From NCBI GenBank assembly GCA_947396885.1, contig OX377206.1:21633114-21697113 (forward strand): a stretch of 64,000 nucleotides of DNA, given 5' to 3'. This document shows, piece by piece, positions 42,801 through 54,090 of this stretch. Origin of the DNA: Heligmosomoides polygyrus polygyrus. Its lineage: Eukaryota; Nematoda; Chromadorea; Rhabditida; Heligmosomidae. A model generated the notes under the pieces. That model searched no databases and had not been told where the DNA came from. It saw only the letters and a list, made by a program, of their open reading frames with translations. The first letter of the stretch is position 1; each line of letters begins with the position of its first letter. The translations under genes and the position numbers were made by a program.

Positions 42801-45800
42801 GTTGCTTCTGTTGCTGCTCATATTTGTTATTCAAATCTCTGTCTTTTCAGTTTTCGTCTCTTTTACCCTAACTTTTTAGATGTTCCAATTGAAAACCACT
42901 GTAAAGTTGATCTTCAGCTATTTTGTGGTTTCTCACTGCGCAAATGCCATAAGGGAATGATGATTTTAGATCACACGTAATTTTCCACTTTTTAAGCGTG
43001 CCTACTAATTCAATTTCTTTAAGCCTCATGTGGCTGGTACAGAGGTTGTTAGATGTTATAACGATGCTTAGCTGCAGTCAAAACTCTAGCGCCAGGTGGG
43101 ACTCGAACCCCCACCTTCTGCTGTCCGAGCGTGTATACTCTGCGCCATTACACCACTGGCACTGTCTGATCGAAAGCAATGAATGTTTAAATGTATTTTT
43201 CATCATTTAATCTCTTCTACGCGCTAATGCTGGAACAACAATTTTGGTACGTTTTTTTTTCTTTGAAATCTGCTCTTGTTCTGAGTCAACAAAATGTGAC
43301 CGGCGTTGACAGTCGCTTCCGCCAATAACTGCCAATGTAAAGAGTGCTGTATTGAAGAACGCTTTCGCGCGTTTTGAGTCGCCTTAATGCTGATGCTTTC
43401 CTGCATAATTCTCTCTCTCTCTTCCTCACTAGTCATCTCCTGTTCCCACCTGTCGGACCAGATTTGTTTGACGCTAAACATTCATACCTTTCAGATGTTC
43501 CTGTTCCTCCTCCTGAGATGTAGAGCTAGGGCTGCCATGCGGCAAAACCATGGTGATGATGACTGAAAGGTTTAAATATTAAAGATATGCCTCTGATCCT
43601 TAACGAATATGATGTGATGGTTGACGCCAAAGTGTTGTTCAAATTTGCACATTGCTCTGTGTCCTCGACATGCTCTATAAAAAACAAACACAACGAACAA
43701 CTACCATACCTTAGAATCTAATTCTAGGACCTAACAGCCTAGTACTGGTTTCATAAATCGTATATTTTCGTAAATGACATAGATTAACAATATGGGTTCA
43801 TCTAAAGTTATCTAACCATTTTGTTACTTATTTTGTGGGCTGACTACATATCCTATAAACGAAAATGGGGGCACTCTTCTAAGCAAGTTTGACGCTTCTG
43901 CAATTAAATTGAACATCATTGAAATCAAAACGAGCGTCTTCTAGAATAAATCAGAGACTCTTCATCACAGTTAGAATAATTTTTTTAGCGAACATTTTGT
44001 ATAACAATTCATTTGATCCAGTAATTGAGAATAAAATTTTGTGCATGTTTGAATTTTATAGAAATTTTAGTTTCTAAGAAAAAAGAATAAATTGAATTTT
44101 GCTTTAAAGGAGGAACAATTTTAAAGGAGCAATCGTATGGTATATCAGGAAATGTTGTCTACTTGAAACAGGGGTGTGAGCTCCTGCATGTTTTTTTATA
44201 ACCATTTTCGCTTTATTGCTTGCTTCTGTGTTAATCCACTGACACTGACTATGGCTATTGGTTGAATAAAATTCTCGACGATCTGGTAGAGTGCATATCT
44301 TACTTTAATAGCTAATGATTACTGCCTTCATGCGCTTTGCAACAAAATTTAGTTTATCACTTTGTCCAACACGTGTTCTTATTGGGCTATGAAAAAAAAT
44401 TCAAGGAAAGTTTCAGCAAATTTTCCCTGAACAAAGATTACTGCCATCGTTTGAGGAGTCCTTGTTTTATTGTGAGCAAAGCTCGTTCTGATTTGGAAGA
44501 TGTTCAGTTCGATTTGGCAATTGTCAAGTTGCTTAGAAGTGTGTCCAAATTGATTTGACAACTATCCGACATGGCTTGAGAAGTGTCCAATTTGATTTGA
44601 AAGCGCACATTTTAAAGTGGAATTGGTACAAACACATAACCCTTCTCCTTGAAGCTGTGTGGAAGATGAAACGAATGGGCTCTTCTCGCATTCGTGCTTC
44701 GTACCTGGGTCCTGTACTTGTCTGTTGTTGTCCATGGTAGCCGTGCCACTTGAACCTTGTCAGATACTAGGATTTATCGAAAACTTGATGTTGTTATTGG
44801 GAAGTATAGACTTCGACTCAACAAGCTGCAAAGTCTCCCTCACTACATTTTTGGTCAGTAGTGAACCGTATACTAGTGCGGTACTCTATGTGAAGCGACA
44901 GCAATAGCTTCCAAGTGCACTTTCAACTCCTACAGAGCATTGAAAATATTCACAATTATCTCTCCCACGCAAAAACTAATGGTTCGACAATGTTAACAAA
45001 CCCTTACCACAAGGATAGTGCTTTTTGTCCAACTTTTTGTAAGAACGCTTTTCGTTACGCTCCTGCTTCTTCATCATGATTCTCTTCTCTGCATGGGTCA
45101 CTGCTGAAAAAAATCGCATCAAAATTCTGAAACTGCTGATAATTTCTGAGTTACATTAAAAAAACCCTACAAGGCCTCGATTTGGCTAGAAAGAGAATCA
45201 TGAAAGTTCGAATTCTCTTCGTGATTAACCATTTTTATACATTTAGCCTTTCACGATGTTTTTTCTGTAATTAAATAATTCCCTAAAATCGAAACTACAC
45301 TCAACATTTGTTGTTTCGATAATGGCTGGTTTAGGCAAATATATCTTTTTATGGAAAGGTGCACTAACACAAGTTATACCACTCGTTAAAGCAACATAGG
45401 TGCTTTGGGTCTCTTATATATTTAGGTTAAAAAATGCGTTATTATTCTAGCTATTTTTTCAGTAATTACAACTAAACAGATCATCCATTTTTGCATTCTA
45501 AAGCATGTTTAGAGGAGAATAGCCAATTTCTTGTATGTGAGCAGACGACGGGAAGATAATACAAATTTTTCAACAATAAAGGACATATTTGAGACCGCTT
45601 TCTTTAAATAAACCACCAATTTTTGCTTCTCGAGTATGTGTTTTCTATTAAGCCGAATTGGGAGGTATGAAAGATCACGAAATGTTCAATGTTGAAGAAA
45701 AACCTACGTCTAACTCGACTTTCCATTAATGCGCACGACGTGTCTGAAAAGAACTACTGAAAGTGACATTAAAAATAATAATAGAAAACAAATAATAAAT

Positions 45801-48800
45801 AAATAAACGTTGCTGTACGGGTTGCTTTTGAATAGAATAAGCTACCACAAAAAATCCACTTCGCAACGTAGGTGATAATCCAGTCAACAAAAATATCGTA
45901 TCGCTGTTGCACAGCACGACTGGGCAGTATTTTTCCATTGCGATGCTGTTGTATTTGTCATATCCGATCTATTGCGCATGCTTTATAGACCTGTTAGTGC
46001 TACTCTTTTCATACGTTCCTGGTTAATATCTGCTTTTAGTTCTAAATCTTACAATATTTTATGAATTTCTACAATGTAGATGACGGAGTGCTCTGAAAAC
46101 CCTCATCAGGTGGCTTTAAAGTCAAATTGTAAAGCCGGCTATTATTTCCGATTTTCTTCACTTCTTGCTTTGTGCGAACTACTAGCAGACTTGAAACGAT
46201 TGTTACCCAGAATTATGTGAACGCCGTCACGACGCGGGATTTCGAAACGGGCCAGCAGCGTTTCTCCATCCTTCAGCAGTTTGACGTAGTTCTGCTTAAC
46301 AGACGACAAGCAGGAAAGACCTGAACAGAGTGCAATAAACACACATAAATAGACACTTTCTCGTTTCTTACATCTGCTTACTCTCTTATTCTGGCCAACC
46401 TCTATCAATGAGTTCATTTCGAGGAGTTACTATGGATAGCTGATAACCTGTCTCAATGAGATTTCCAGGATTAAAGGAACGTGGCAAAGGATGGAAGAAA
46501 GGCAATAGTGAGGTTTAAACTGTTCGCAATTGGTGCACTAGTGCACTACTTGCCGAGCCGTCTATTTCAGTTTTCAACGGCACATTTTGCTCCGCTCATA
46601 CCGAAAGGAACCGAAAAAGTAACGAAAGCAAATGTTGGCTGATGGTACAACCTTGAGGAAAGACTTGTACTGCACTGACCGAAAGCTAATTCTTACGCGG
46701 GTTTCGAATCAAAGCAACCTTCACAAGCAAGAATCACTGCGCAGCTCTTTTCATCTCGTTCGTTGCTGCTAGTGGAAGGTTGCTGTCTTTCAGAAGAGAT
46801 AGCCGTTGTATATATATGAGGTTTACTACAGATTAGACATGAAACTGGAGCTTACTCTACCATTATTTGCTGAGGCTAAAATAGTGCAGGAGATACCAGG
46901 ATCTGAAGAAAACCACTAAGCCACATTTAACTGTAATGCCCAGCCCCAGAATCGCTGGGCATTACAGCTAAATGTGGCTTAGTGGTTTTATTCAGATCCT
47001 GGTAGCCCGTCAACAACCAGTTGAGTTTGAAATGTAAGGTCTCACACAGGCGCATGGCGCCATCTTGACCATTTCCACAGCAAAGACTTTTTGCTATTCT
47101 GTGCTTTCATATGAGTCTCAAACTCTTCGCAAGCATCACTAGCATGACAAATGTTAGGACGTTACAAACAGTACCAGATTTTTTTAAATTCCGCGTTTTG
47201 TCTCAATGTGCAGTGCGTTTTTAAAATTTTGAACTTTAAAAGAAGCACAACTAAATCGACATAGACACCGTGAAGAGATCATAGCAAACATCCTAGCATG
47301 GCATAATCAGTCGCGTGTAAAACGCAAGAATTCGGACGAGTGCATGGCGTAATTTCAACCGTTCATATATCAGAAAAGTTCCATTTTTTGCGGTTTTACG
47401 AGATCTTAACTTCTTCCGTGCCCTTAGTGGCAGCAAAATGATTGCTTTCCAAACAATGCTTACATTTTTGAGACACCATGTATGTCCCACATTATATTTT
47501 GTTGCATGTAAGCCACCCTGTAGCGCGTCATCGACTGCATATGTCAACTTTCCGGGAGATCATTGCATTTTGCATTATGACATTAAACCAGAGCACCTAT
47601 GCTTCGTGGAACTCCTTCCTGTTTAGATGCCCATACTATACTTTGCGCTCAGCTTTACAGATATCAGTTCGCCTGTTCTGAACTACTACCTCAGTACCGA
47701 AAGTCCTTCTGACCCCGGGAATCGTCTGCTTTCTGCACTATAACTTTTACCTGTTTCTCATTGTTGTTACACATCCTTGTTTGAATTTGGGAATTATGTA
47801 GGCTACTGTTTGGCTTGGCAGATTAAGGAGTGTGCAAGGGTAAGAATCTGAAATCTAAACACCGACCTACCCAAATTGTAATCATTGCGAAGTCATGTGG
47901 CTTCTGTAATCCTTTAAACACTGTGCTTTACTGACATGGCTTCAACTCACACTAATGAACTCAGTTTTAACCTACTCATATTGCTGATGGATTCATCTTA
48001 ATCTCTGTGCGTCAGCAACTCACATATACGAAGTTCCACATAGTGGTTTCCGACAATACTCTTTCTGGTAGACTTTTTCATCACCATTTTGCGAGCTCTT
48101 TCTGAAACACCACTCAGCTAGTTTCTAGGAAAGGAGCAAACATTTGTGAACAGTGACAACGTGCACCATACCGCAGGTATTTGCCGAGAAGATCATTGGG
48201 AGGAACTTGCACTTGACACACTCATTCTGAAATCAACGTTCATCTGGGCTTTTTCTTGCTAAATATCGGTAGGTTGATAAAGTGTCACCAAATATCGAGA
48301 TTATCCTTAAGGTGATCTTAAAGTTGTTATCCCATACGTTACAAGAAATCTCTTCAAGGGATCACAGTGCATAACGATGGACCAGATATTTGATGTTTCC
48401 AGTGTAGGGATTCAAATCAGTTTCTTTAAGCCTCAATTGACTGGTACCGAGGATGTAAGCTGTTACGATGATGTTTTGTTGCGATCAAAACTTCTAGCGC
48501 CAGGCGGGACTCGAACCCGCACCTCCCTCTGCCCGGGCAGGAATGCTCTACGCCATTACACCACCGGTGCTGCTTGATCGAACGCAACATCCACACATCG
48601 TGGGACCGATCAGCACCCACCCGCATCCGGGATGAGCTGGCCGCTGATATCAGCATGGGACCAGTTAAGCTGATAGTCTTGATAGAAGAGGGAGGTGCGG
48701 GTTCGAGTCCCGCCTGGCGCTAAAAGTTTTGATCGCAACAAAACATCGTTGTGACAGCTTACGACCTCGATACCAGCCAATTGAGGCTTAAAGAAACTGA

Positions 48801-51800
48801 TTTGAATTGTTTCTCACGCAAAAAAGGCTCACTTCGATTTGGAAGATGTTTAGTTTGATTTCAAAAGGGAAAAGCTGGCTTCCAAAAGTGTCCAATTTGG
48901 TTTGAAAACTGTTCAAATTGATGGGGAAAGTGGTACGCATTGCCAACCACTTCGGATCCTACGAAAACACTTACAAGGGAACTGTCTGAACGGTACGCCG
49001 GAACGGCAAGAACGAGTACTATAGGGAGAATCCCCGTCCTCCAAATAGTAACAGAACATGCTTTGTTTTTGCCGAATCCTTGAGGCAAACGAGTACGAGG
49101 GTGTAATGGTTAAAGGTCAGCAGAGCGAGCTCTTCACGGCAGCGCAAGATCTCGGTGTCGTGGGCTGGGTGGCGCAGTGGTAGAGGGCAATCCTCATGTT
49201 CGTAAGGTCTAGGGTCCGGTTCCCATGCTACGAAGCGTTTTTGCACTTTCACCATAGTATCGGATTCCCATAGAGATTTCCATATATGACCTTGTTTTTG
49301 GAGTTTGCTACGGTAAGATGCCTTTATTACTTATTATTTGTCGACATCTTGTAAGTCACCAGCAATGTCCGAAATATGCCAAATTCGATTACATATGAAA
49401 TGTTTATGACATAACTTCAGCACCAATGATACACAGGCACAAAGTGCATAAAACAGTAAGACCGATCACAGTATGGGCAACGTATGAAGGCTACAGTTTC
49501 TGACTCATCACATGGGCCGAGTTCTTCCGGGAATGCCGTTCCACTCGGGTTTTCGAAGCAACCATGTATCCCCAGCCCTGTACCACGCGAACTCAATCAG
49601 CCTTTCCAGACGAGGATGGCATAACAGTCGATACACCAGTGACACAACCTTCAAATTTACAAATATTCATTGCTTCACAGTTCCTACCCAGTTGTACTCC
49701 GCTGCAGCCCAAGCCTGGAATCGCGATACAGTCCACCTTTCCCAGTTCTCAAACTTGCATAGGATAACAATTCTAGTACAGCCAAGCCTTTTCCTCCAAA
49801 ACGATCTGTCTTCCCGAAAACGTGATAGTGCCTTCACTTGTTAGTGGTGTCGTGACTTCGGCACAAGCCTCTTCTGGTTGAAACTCTTGGTCCTCTTCTT
49901 CCACTGCCTCCAACTTCTCCACTTCGTCGATTTCCAGCTGTCGCAGTTCGAAATCCCGTAGGATACTTGCTATCCTTTTTGCCAGCTTCATCTCGTCTCT
50001 CGAAGGGACAGCATCCAGTGGAGATTTGCACTTCAGTGTCAGTAGGTGAGTGACCAATCGAGGGTTAGCAGACATTGTAAAGGCGGTGTTGGCGGCAGCA
50101 GCTAGTATGACCGCGCGACTATGTAAGCATAACAGAGGCGACAGTATTGATCGAGGTGGTAGGTCAAGTTGAAGATCATGTGGTCCCCTCCTACACTGTG
50201 AGTACACTGGTGGCACTCACCTCACCGACACTAATAAATTGCATTTGAAGCATTTTTCTGCCGCTGTTTCATGTTGTTCCTGCGTCTTACATTGATAAAG
50301 GGAACAATTTATTGGAGTAAACGTTTCATATAAAATCGCATTTGGTATATTTCGGACATTGCTGGTGAATTACGAGATGTCGACAAATAATAAGTAATAA
50401 AAACATCTTGCCGTAGCAAACTCCAAAAACAAGTTCAGATATGGAAATCTTTATGGAAATCCGATACTATGGCAAAAGTGCAAAAACGCGTCGTAGCATG
50501 GGAACCTTACCCTAGACCTCACGAACATGAGGCCTGCCCTCTACCACTGCGCCACCAAGTCCACGGCACGTGGGTCTTGCGTTGCCGTGAAGAGCTCGCT
50601 CTGCGGACCCTCAACCATTACACCCTCGTACTCGCTTGCTTCAAGGATTCGGCAAAAACAAAACATGTTCTGTTATTGTTTGGAGGACGGGGATTCTCCC
50701 AATAGTACTCGTTCTTGCTGTTCCGGCGTACCGTTCAGACAGTTCCCTTGTTAGCTAGGAAAATGCGATTACAGGTTGTCTAACCGAAATGCTCTAATCT
50801 ACGACTCCACGATGGGCTTGATCACATATGCGAGGCATAAAACACCTTGTGAAACACCTTTCCTGTATGGAAAATAATGTGATTGCAAAGCATTCAGATG
50901 TGCGTTGAAGCACTTTTGGCTCACCGCTTTACAGCTTGCCCACATGCTGAATTTTCCGTAGAATTGCGGAAATTTTGAGGATTTCTGATTTTCCATAGGG
51001 GAACATTCTGTTGTAGTGTACCATCTTTCAACCTCACGAAATATTGAAGAATCTATTCGAAAATCACCTTGTCTTCCGTCAGAACAATGTTTCTGAAGTA
51101 ACTAGATAGCATAGTTGGCTTGGGGTTCCAATCTGGATACGGTCTGAAGCCGTTTGCATCCGCTGCTGAAAACAGTATCTGTAAAACTGAAGATGATGTA
51201 GGACAGTGAGATAGCAAGTAGGACGGTTGATGCGGAACAAATAAGCCAGAACGAAGGACTAGCAATGTTTGACTACAAGTTGCTCACAAGTAGCTATTAT
51301 TATCTATTATTTAAAGTAGCTATTAATCTCTGCTAATTTTGACCTGTCTGTGAATTGCTAAACAACTTCTGCGCTACGACTTCTAAGAAGCATACTCATC
51401 GCATCTACTAAGGTGGTAAGAAAATCTTGAGGTGGTCGACAATTTTTTAATTATTTTTTATTAGGCATAGAATGAAATTCACTCTGTAACATAATCCCCA
51501 CCGTTAGTCGTTTCTCCTAATAGGCAGGCCAGAAATTTCCCCTCCCAAAAATAGAGAGACCGGAAGTCAAAGAATTCGCTGATCATCCTTTCAGCGTTTT
51601 CAGTTTTTTTTTTTTCAATTTTTCTAGAAATGCCCTAAGGAGATGAAATAAGTAACAGTTTAAGGTAACAATATTAGGGGAATAGAGTGGGCGGAGGAAC
51701 TGTGTTCGAGCCGAGCTTCTCCGTTATTTCACATGTCTCTTTAGCTGCATGCGGCCCAGCGTTGTGAAGAAGCCGGATAGTAGCATATCTACGCCGCTTT

Positions 51801-53292
51801 TCTCCAACAACGTTTATCAGTTTCTGAAGTTCATTGGCGTAAATGCTGCCAGTGACCGTGCGCCCTTGCGGGAGCATCTCGTAATACAGCATTCCTCGCG
51901 ATTCGCAGATGCAGCGAAGGAGCTACTTCTTGTGGTGAACGCCCTTGCGCTAGCGGGTTTTCTTCTCGAGGGAGCCACATGGTACTATGAGTTAGAATCG
52001 CAGCTCAATTCCCATTTCCATTGATCAGATCTTCCAGAAACTCACTTCGGCGCGGGCGCAGAAGAAGGGACTCACAAATGTTCATATATTAATACCAGGG
52101 TGGACCGCGTGGTATCATCGGTCAAGGCATGACATCGAGTCAGTATCTTTCGTAAGCGGCGGCTTGAAGGGACGAGGACTGCTGTATGTGTACAAGTCTC
52201 TTCGCAAAACTGCGGGTGTTAACCACCGGATACTCTTTGATAGCGTCGAGAACGATGGAGTTTTCCACAATGTTTGGCGTCCCAAACCCGCTTTGTCCTG
52301 TCTACTCCTTTGAGGTTAGCGAACCAGCTTTTGATAATGTTGATAGAAACGATGTCCTCTCCCATTGCGCTGCTTGGTGTTTCGGACGACTGCCATCACT
52401 CCAGTCCCGCGATGCATTCATAGAAAGGGATGGCTCGAAGGCAGTTTTGCGGAATTGATATCGTGATTAAAATTATGGAAGGAAACGTTACTATATATAT
52501 CTACCACGGAAAAGAGAGAATAATCTATTTACAACTGCCATGGTTAGATCATGTGTGCCGATCAATGGTGGGCAGTTGAGAATTTTAAAAAAATCATTTC
52601 AAGACTTTCTTACCACTCTAATACGTACTCAACACACAAATAACAAAGGTGTGGACCACTGCACGGGGCGTTCACCATGCTCAAGTACCGCATCTGGTCG
52701 CGGTTCTTATTGGGGAGAACCATTCACTTCTGCTTCCGTGGCTCGTTCAGAGCGAGCGGAATGAAGCGTGTCCATCTCGCAATCACAGGGAACAAACACA
52801 AAAATAACAAAGAAACGACAGCACTGTGCAATCAAAATCGGTTAGCAATAGCGAGGTCTAGCGAAACACCCTAGCTAGCAGTGGGAAGCTTCAACGTGCC
52901 TGTTAGCAACCTGACCTGGTATGAACAATATTAACTTGGACATGAATCGTTTTCAACACAGGTTGGTAGCGATCAAGCGAAGCATCAGATTCGTGCACAT
53001 CTCTGCATGCAACCTTACATGTTTGTCAGTTCAATGAAATCGAAAGCCGTGCAATGAGGCAGCGGCCTATGGACCTCAAATTATCGTGGTATTCGCCTTC
53101 GTCAGGTCGTTTTTAGCGGCTATCCTAGAACAATGATCCCTTATTGCACCGTTGTTGCTCCTTCCATTGAAGAGCTTCATCAAAATGTAAGGCAACTTCG
53201 GCCTAGCTTACCTTGACTAGAATGCACAGGAATGTAACGCGGTCCTTCGTCCCAGCGCCAAGTCTTGGGTGCTCCAGCATTGCATGTATCAC
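39832..53292 (-). CDS. unrecognised multi-exon gene, basic product, at least 11 exons
   Basis: Exons in transcript order: 53292-53212, 51165-51068, 48226-48172, 48101-48024, 46320-46207, 45103-45008, 43562-43488, 42696-42634, 42365-42265, 40142-40103, 39944-39832 (stop). All have AG/GT borders, mostly TTTCAG, and all phases agree. Early exons read [20 protein letters not shown] and [20 protein letters not shown]. Exons 3-5 contain NECVKCKF and, later, CLSC; two CxxC pairs about 45 residues apart could bind zinc. Exon 5 also has [20 protein letters not shown]. The rest is lysine/arginine/glutamate-rich ([40 protein letters not shown]). I do not recognise the family. The 5' end is not found. 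Two introns hold fold-back and mariner insertions. Chance assembly of eleven in-phase exons is unlikely, but single exons may be wrong. Confidence 0.55.
40143..42264. other. intron of the unrecognised gene, no element recognised
   Basis: A 2.1-kb intron between exons 9 and 10. Frames at 40464-40834 and 41055-41508 (minus) show no domain. No inverted repeat or SINE was recognised. Confidence 0.4.
42986..43190 (-). repeat. tRNA-like repeat, single-arm copy
   Basis: On the minus strand it folds as a tRNA-like head: acceptor halves GTGCCAG and CTGGCGC pair, A box TGGTGTAATGG, B box GGTTCGAGTCC. The flank towards 43000 (CAATTTCTTTAAGCCTCA, CTGGTAC) is shared with the arms at 48410 and 48790. No opposite arm follows. 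The anticodon stem does not form, so it is not a functional tRNA. Confidence 0.7.
43563..45007. other. intron, partly duplicated sequence
   Basis: The stretch 43980-44115 (CATGTTTGAATTTTATAGAA, TTTGCTTTAAAGGAGGAAC) resembles 35640-35800 (AGTGTTTGAAATTTTATGAA, TTTGCTTTGAAGAGCAGGA). This suggests that the duplication behind the two 3' modules extended further. Nothing else was recognised. Confidence 0.35.
46894..47004. mobile_element. 111-bp near-perfect hairpin (MITE-like)
   Basis: The arms start TACCAGGATCTGAAGAAAAC and end GTTTTATTCAGATCCTGGTA. The inner arms (CACTAAGCCACATTTAACTG / CAGCTAAATGTGGCTTAGTG, ATGCCCAGC / GCTGGGCAT) pair almost completely, with a loop of about 9 bases. Arm length is about 50 bp. 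It could be a tiny MITE or a source of small RNA. It lies between exons 4 and 5 of the unrecognised gene. Confidence 0.8.
48410..48807. mobile_element. fold-back element with tRNA-like arms, complete copy
   Basis: The termini ATTCAAATCAGTTTCTTTAA and, inverted, TTAAAGAAACTGATTTGAAT begin arms of about 110-130 bp (GCCTCAATTGACTGGTACCG, GATGTTTTGTTGCGATCAAA, then the tRNA part). The left arm on the minus strand has T-arm and B box GGTTCGAGTCC, and an A box TGGTGTAATGG further in. The right arm repeats only the B-box side on the plus strand (GGTGCGGGTTCGAGTCCCGC, CTGGCGC). The loop is about 140 bp and unique. The same layout is seen in the interrupted copy at 4751-8998. No coding sequence. Confidence 0.8.
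48974..50750. mobile_element. Tc4/Tc5-like fold-back element in a CTTAG target
   Basis: The ends CAAGGGAACTGTCTGAACGG and, inverted, CCGTTCAGACAGTTCCCTTG start arms of about 440 bp (48974-49411 and 50315-50750). The flanks are CTTA and TTAG, so the empty site was CTTAG with a TTA duplication. C. elegans Tc4/Tc5 insert in CTNAG, duplicate TNA and have long inverted repeats; that is established knowledge. Each arm holds a tRNA-like stretch with an A box (TGGCGCAGTGG) and the start of a D-arm. The unique core of about 900 bp carries a minus-strand ORF. Confidence 0.8.
49773..50216 (-). CDS. ORF in the core of the Tc4/Tc5-like element
   Basis: 147 codons. The N-terminal third is arginine/leucine-rich. 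An internal Met ([20 protein letters not shown]) starts a more protein-like part with a helical [20 protein letters not shown] and an acidic [20 protein letters not shown], ending in EEKAWLY. I see no transposase catalytic motif. It could be a relic of the element's own gene or captured host sequence. Spliced reading was not resolved. Confidence 0.35.
   Translation of the reverse strand: MPPVYSQCRRGPHDLQLDLPPRSILSPLLCLHSRAVILAAAANTAFTMSANPRLVTHLLTLKCKSPLDAVPSRDEMKLAKRIASILRDFELRQLEIDEVEKLEAVEEEDQEFQPEEACAEVTTPLTSEGTITFSGRQIVLEEKAWLY
51410..52460 (-). pseudogene. mariner transposase relic (mariner-3)
   Basis: The stretch 51892-51674 reads [20 protein letters not shown], then [14 protein letters not shown] and [15 protein letters not shown]. 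This is the mariner pattern YYELL..G.TV....Y..QL..L......KR followed by LLHDNARPH.A. The catalytic Asp of LLHDN is lost (LLHNAG). The part to 52460 may hold the decayed DNA-binding half ([14 protein letters not shown] near 52340). Ends are not clear. Confidence 0.65.
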
Positions 53293-53490
53293 CTAAATAT
53301 TGTCCAAAATTAAATGAATAATTGTGAAGTGTCACCGATTCTAGTGGAGACTTTGCGTAATACCGAACACTCAGCAATCTCTGGACCATCTATTACTCAT
53401 GCATTCAACAAGGATCGGCACACAAAGTTCAGGACAATACTCTTTCCGAAAAGAACCTCGAAACAATTTATCTTCAGCCAGAGATCACAC
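53293..53490. other. upstream of the first exon found in the unrecognised gene
   Basis: No further exon with a matching phase was identified here. The gene's 5' end should lie here or beyond the repeats to the right. Confidence 0.3.
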
Positions 53491-53494
53491 TAGA

Positions 53495-54090
53495 CTTGAG
53501 CTCGATTAATCGGGCCGAATAATTGTTCGAGCGATTTCGAACAATTAATCACTCGATTACTCGAAAATCGTAAATCGTTTTTTTGAACATTGTTCGAAAT
53601 CTACTTTCGCGAAAAACCATTATTCGAACAGTGTTCGAAATCGACTTTCGCAGAAAACCATTATTCGAACATTGTTCGAGATCGAAGATAGGAAGACGTT
53701 GTTCGAACACTGTTCGATCAAAGATGGCGAAAAAAAGCAATGTTCGAATATTGTTCGTAATCGAATATTGCGAAAAAGCTTTGTTCGGCTCTTGTTCGAA
53801 ATCGAATAATGTTCGAACAATTTCAAGAGCAGGCCGCCTGAGTACGCATCGTCTCCGTTCCTCGAAAAACCCATGTCGGAACTCGCTCCACTTCTGCGTA
53901 GGAACGATTTGCGATTTCCATTCCGAAGGTTCTGGCCGACTCTTGACATTGTTCGAAAATTGTTCGATTTCGAACATGATTCAAACAATGGTTTTCGCGA
54001 TCATCAATCTGCGATTTCATTTGGAGGGTTCGAATTTGAAAATCGCAAAGTTTTGCTCGAACGTAGTTCGAAATCGAACAGTGCTTGAGA
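53495..54090. repeat. dense TTGTTCGAAATCGAA repeat region
   Basis: Over about 600 bp the words TTGTTCGAA, ATTGTTCGAAATCGA and their complements occur more than 20 times at irregular spacing in both orientations. TTCGAA is a palindrome, and both strands stay open in several frames (up to 188 codons). This resembles the word-rich ends of the hAT-like families here, but no terminal repeat or target copy was found. Sparse TTCGAA words continue to about 54500. Confidence 0.65.

Noticed and set aside
43096..43162. Functional tRNA gene
   Set aside because: Acceptor stem and A/B boxes are present, but the anticodon stem does not pair and flanks match the dispersed repeat, so it is tRNA-derived, not a tRNA gene.
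49160..49255. tRNA gene in the Tc4/Tc5-like arm
   Set aside because: Good A box, but the T-arm and B box are degenerate, and the copy in the other arm differs at the same places.
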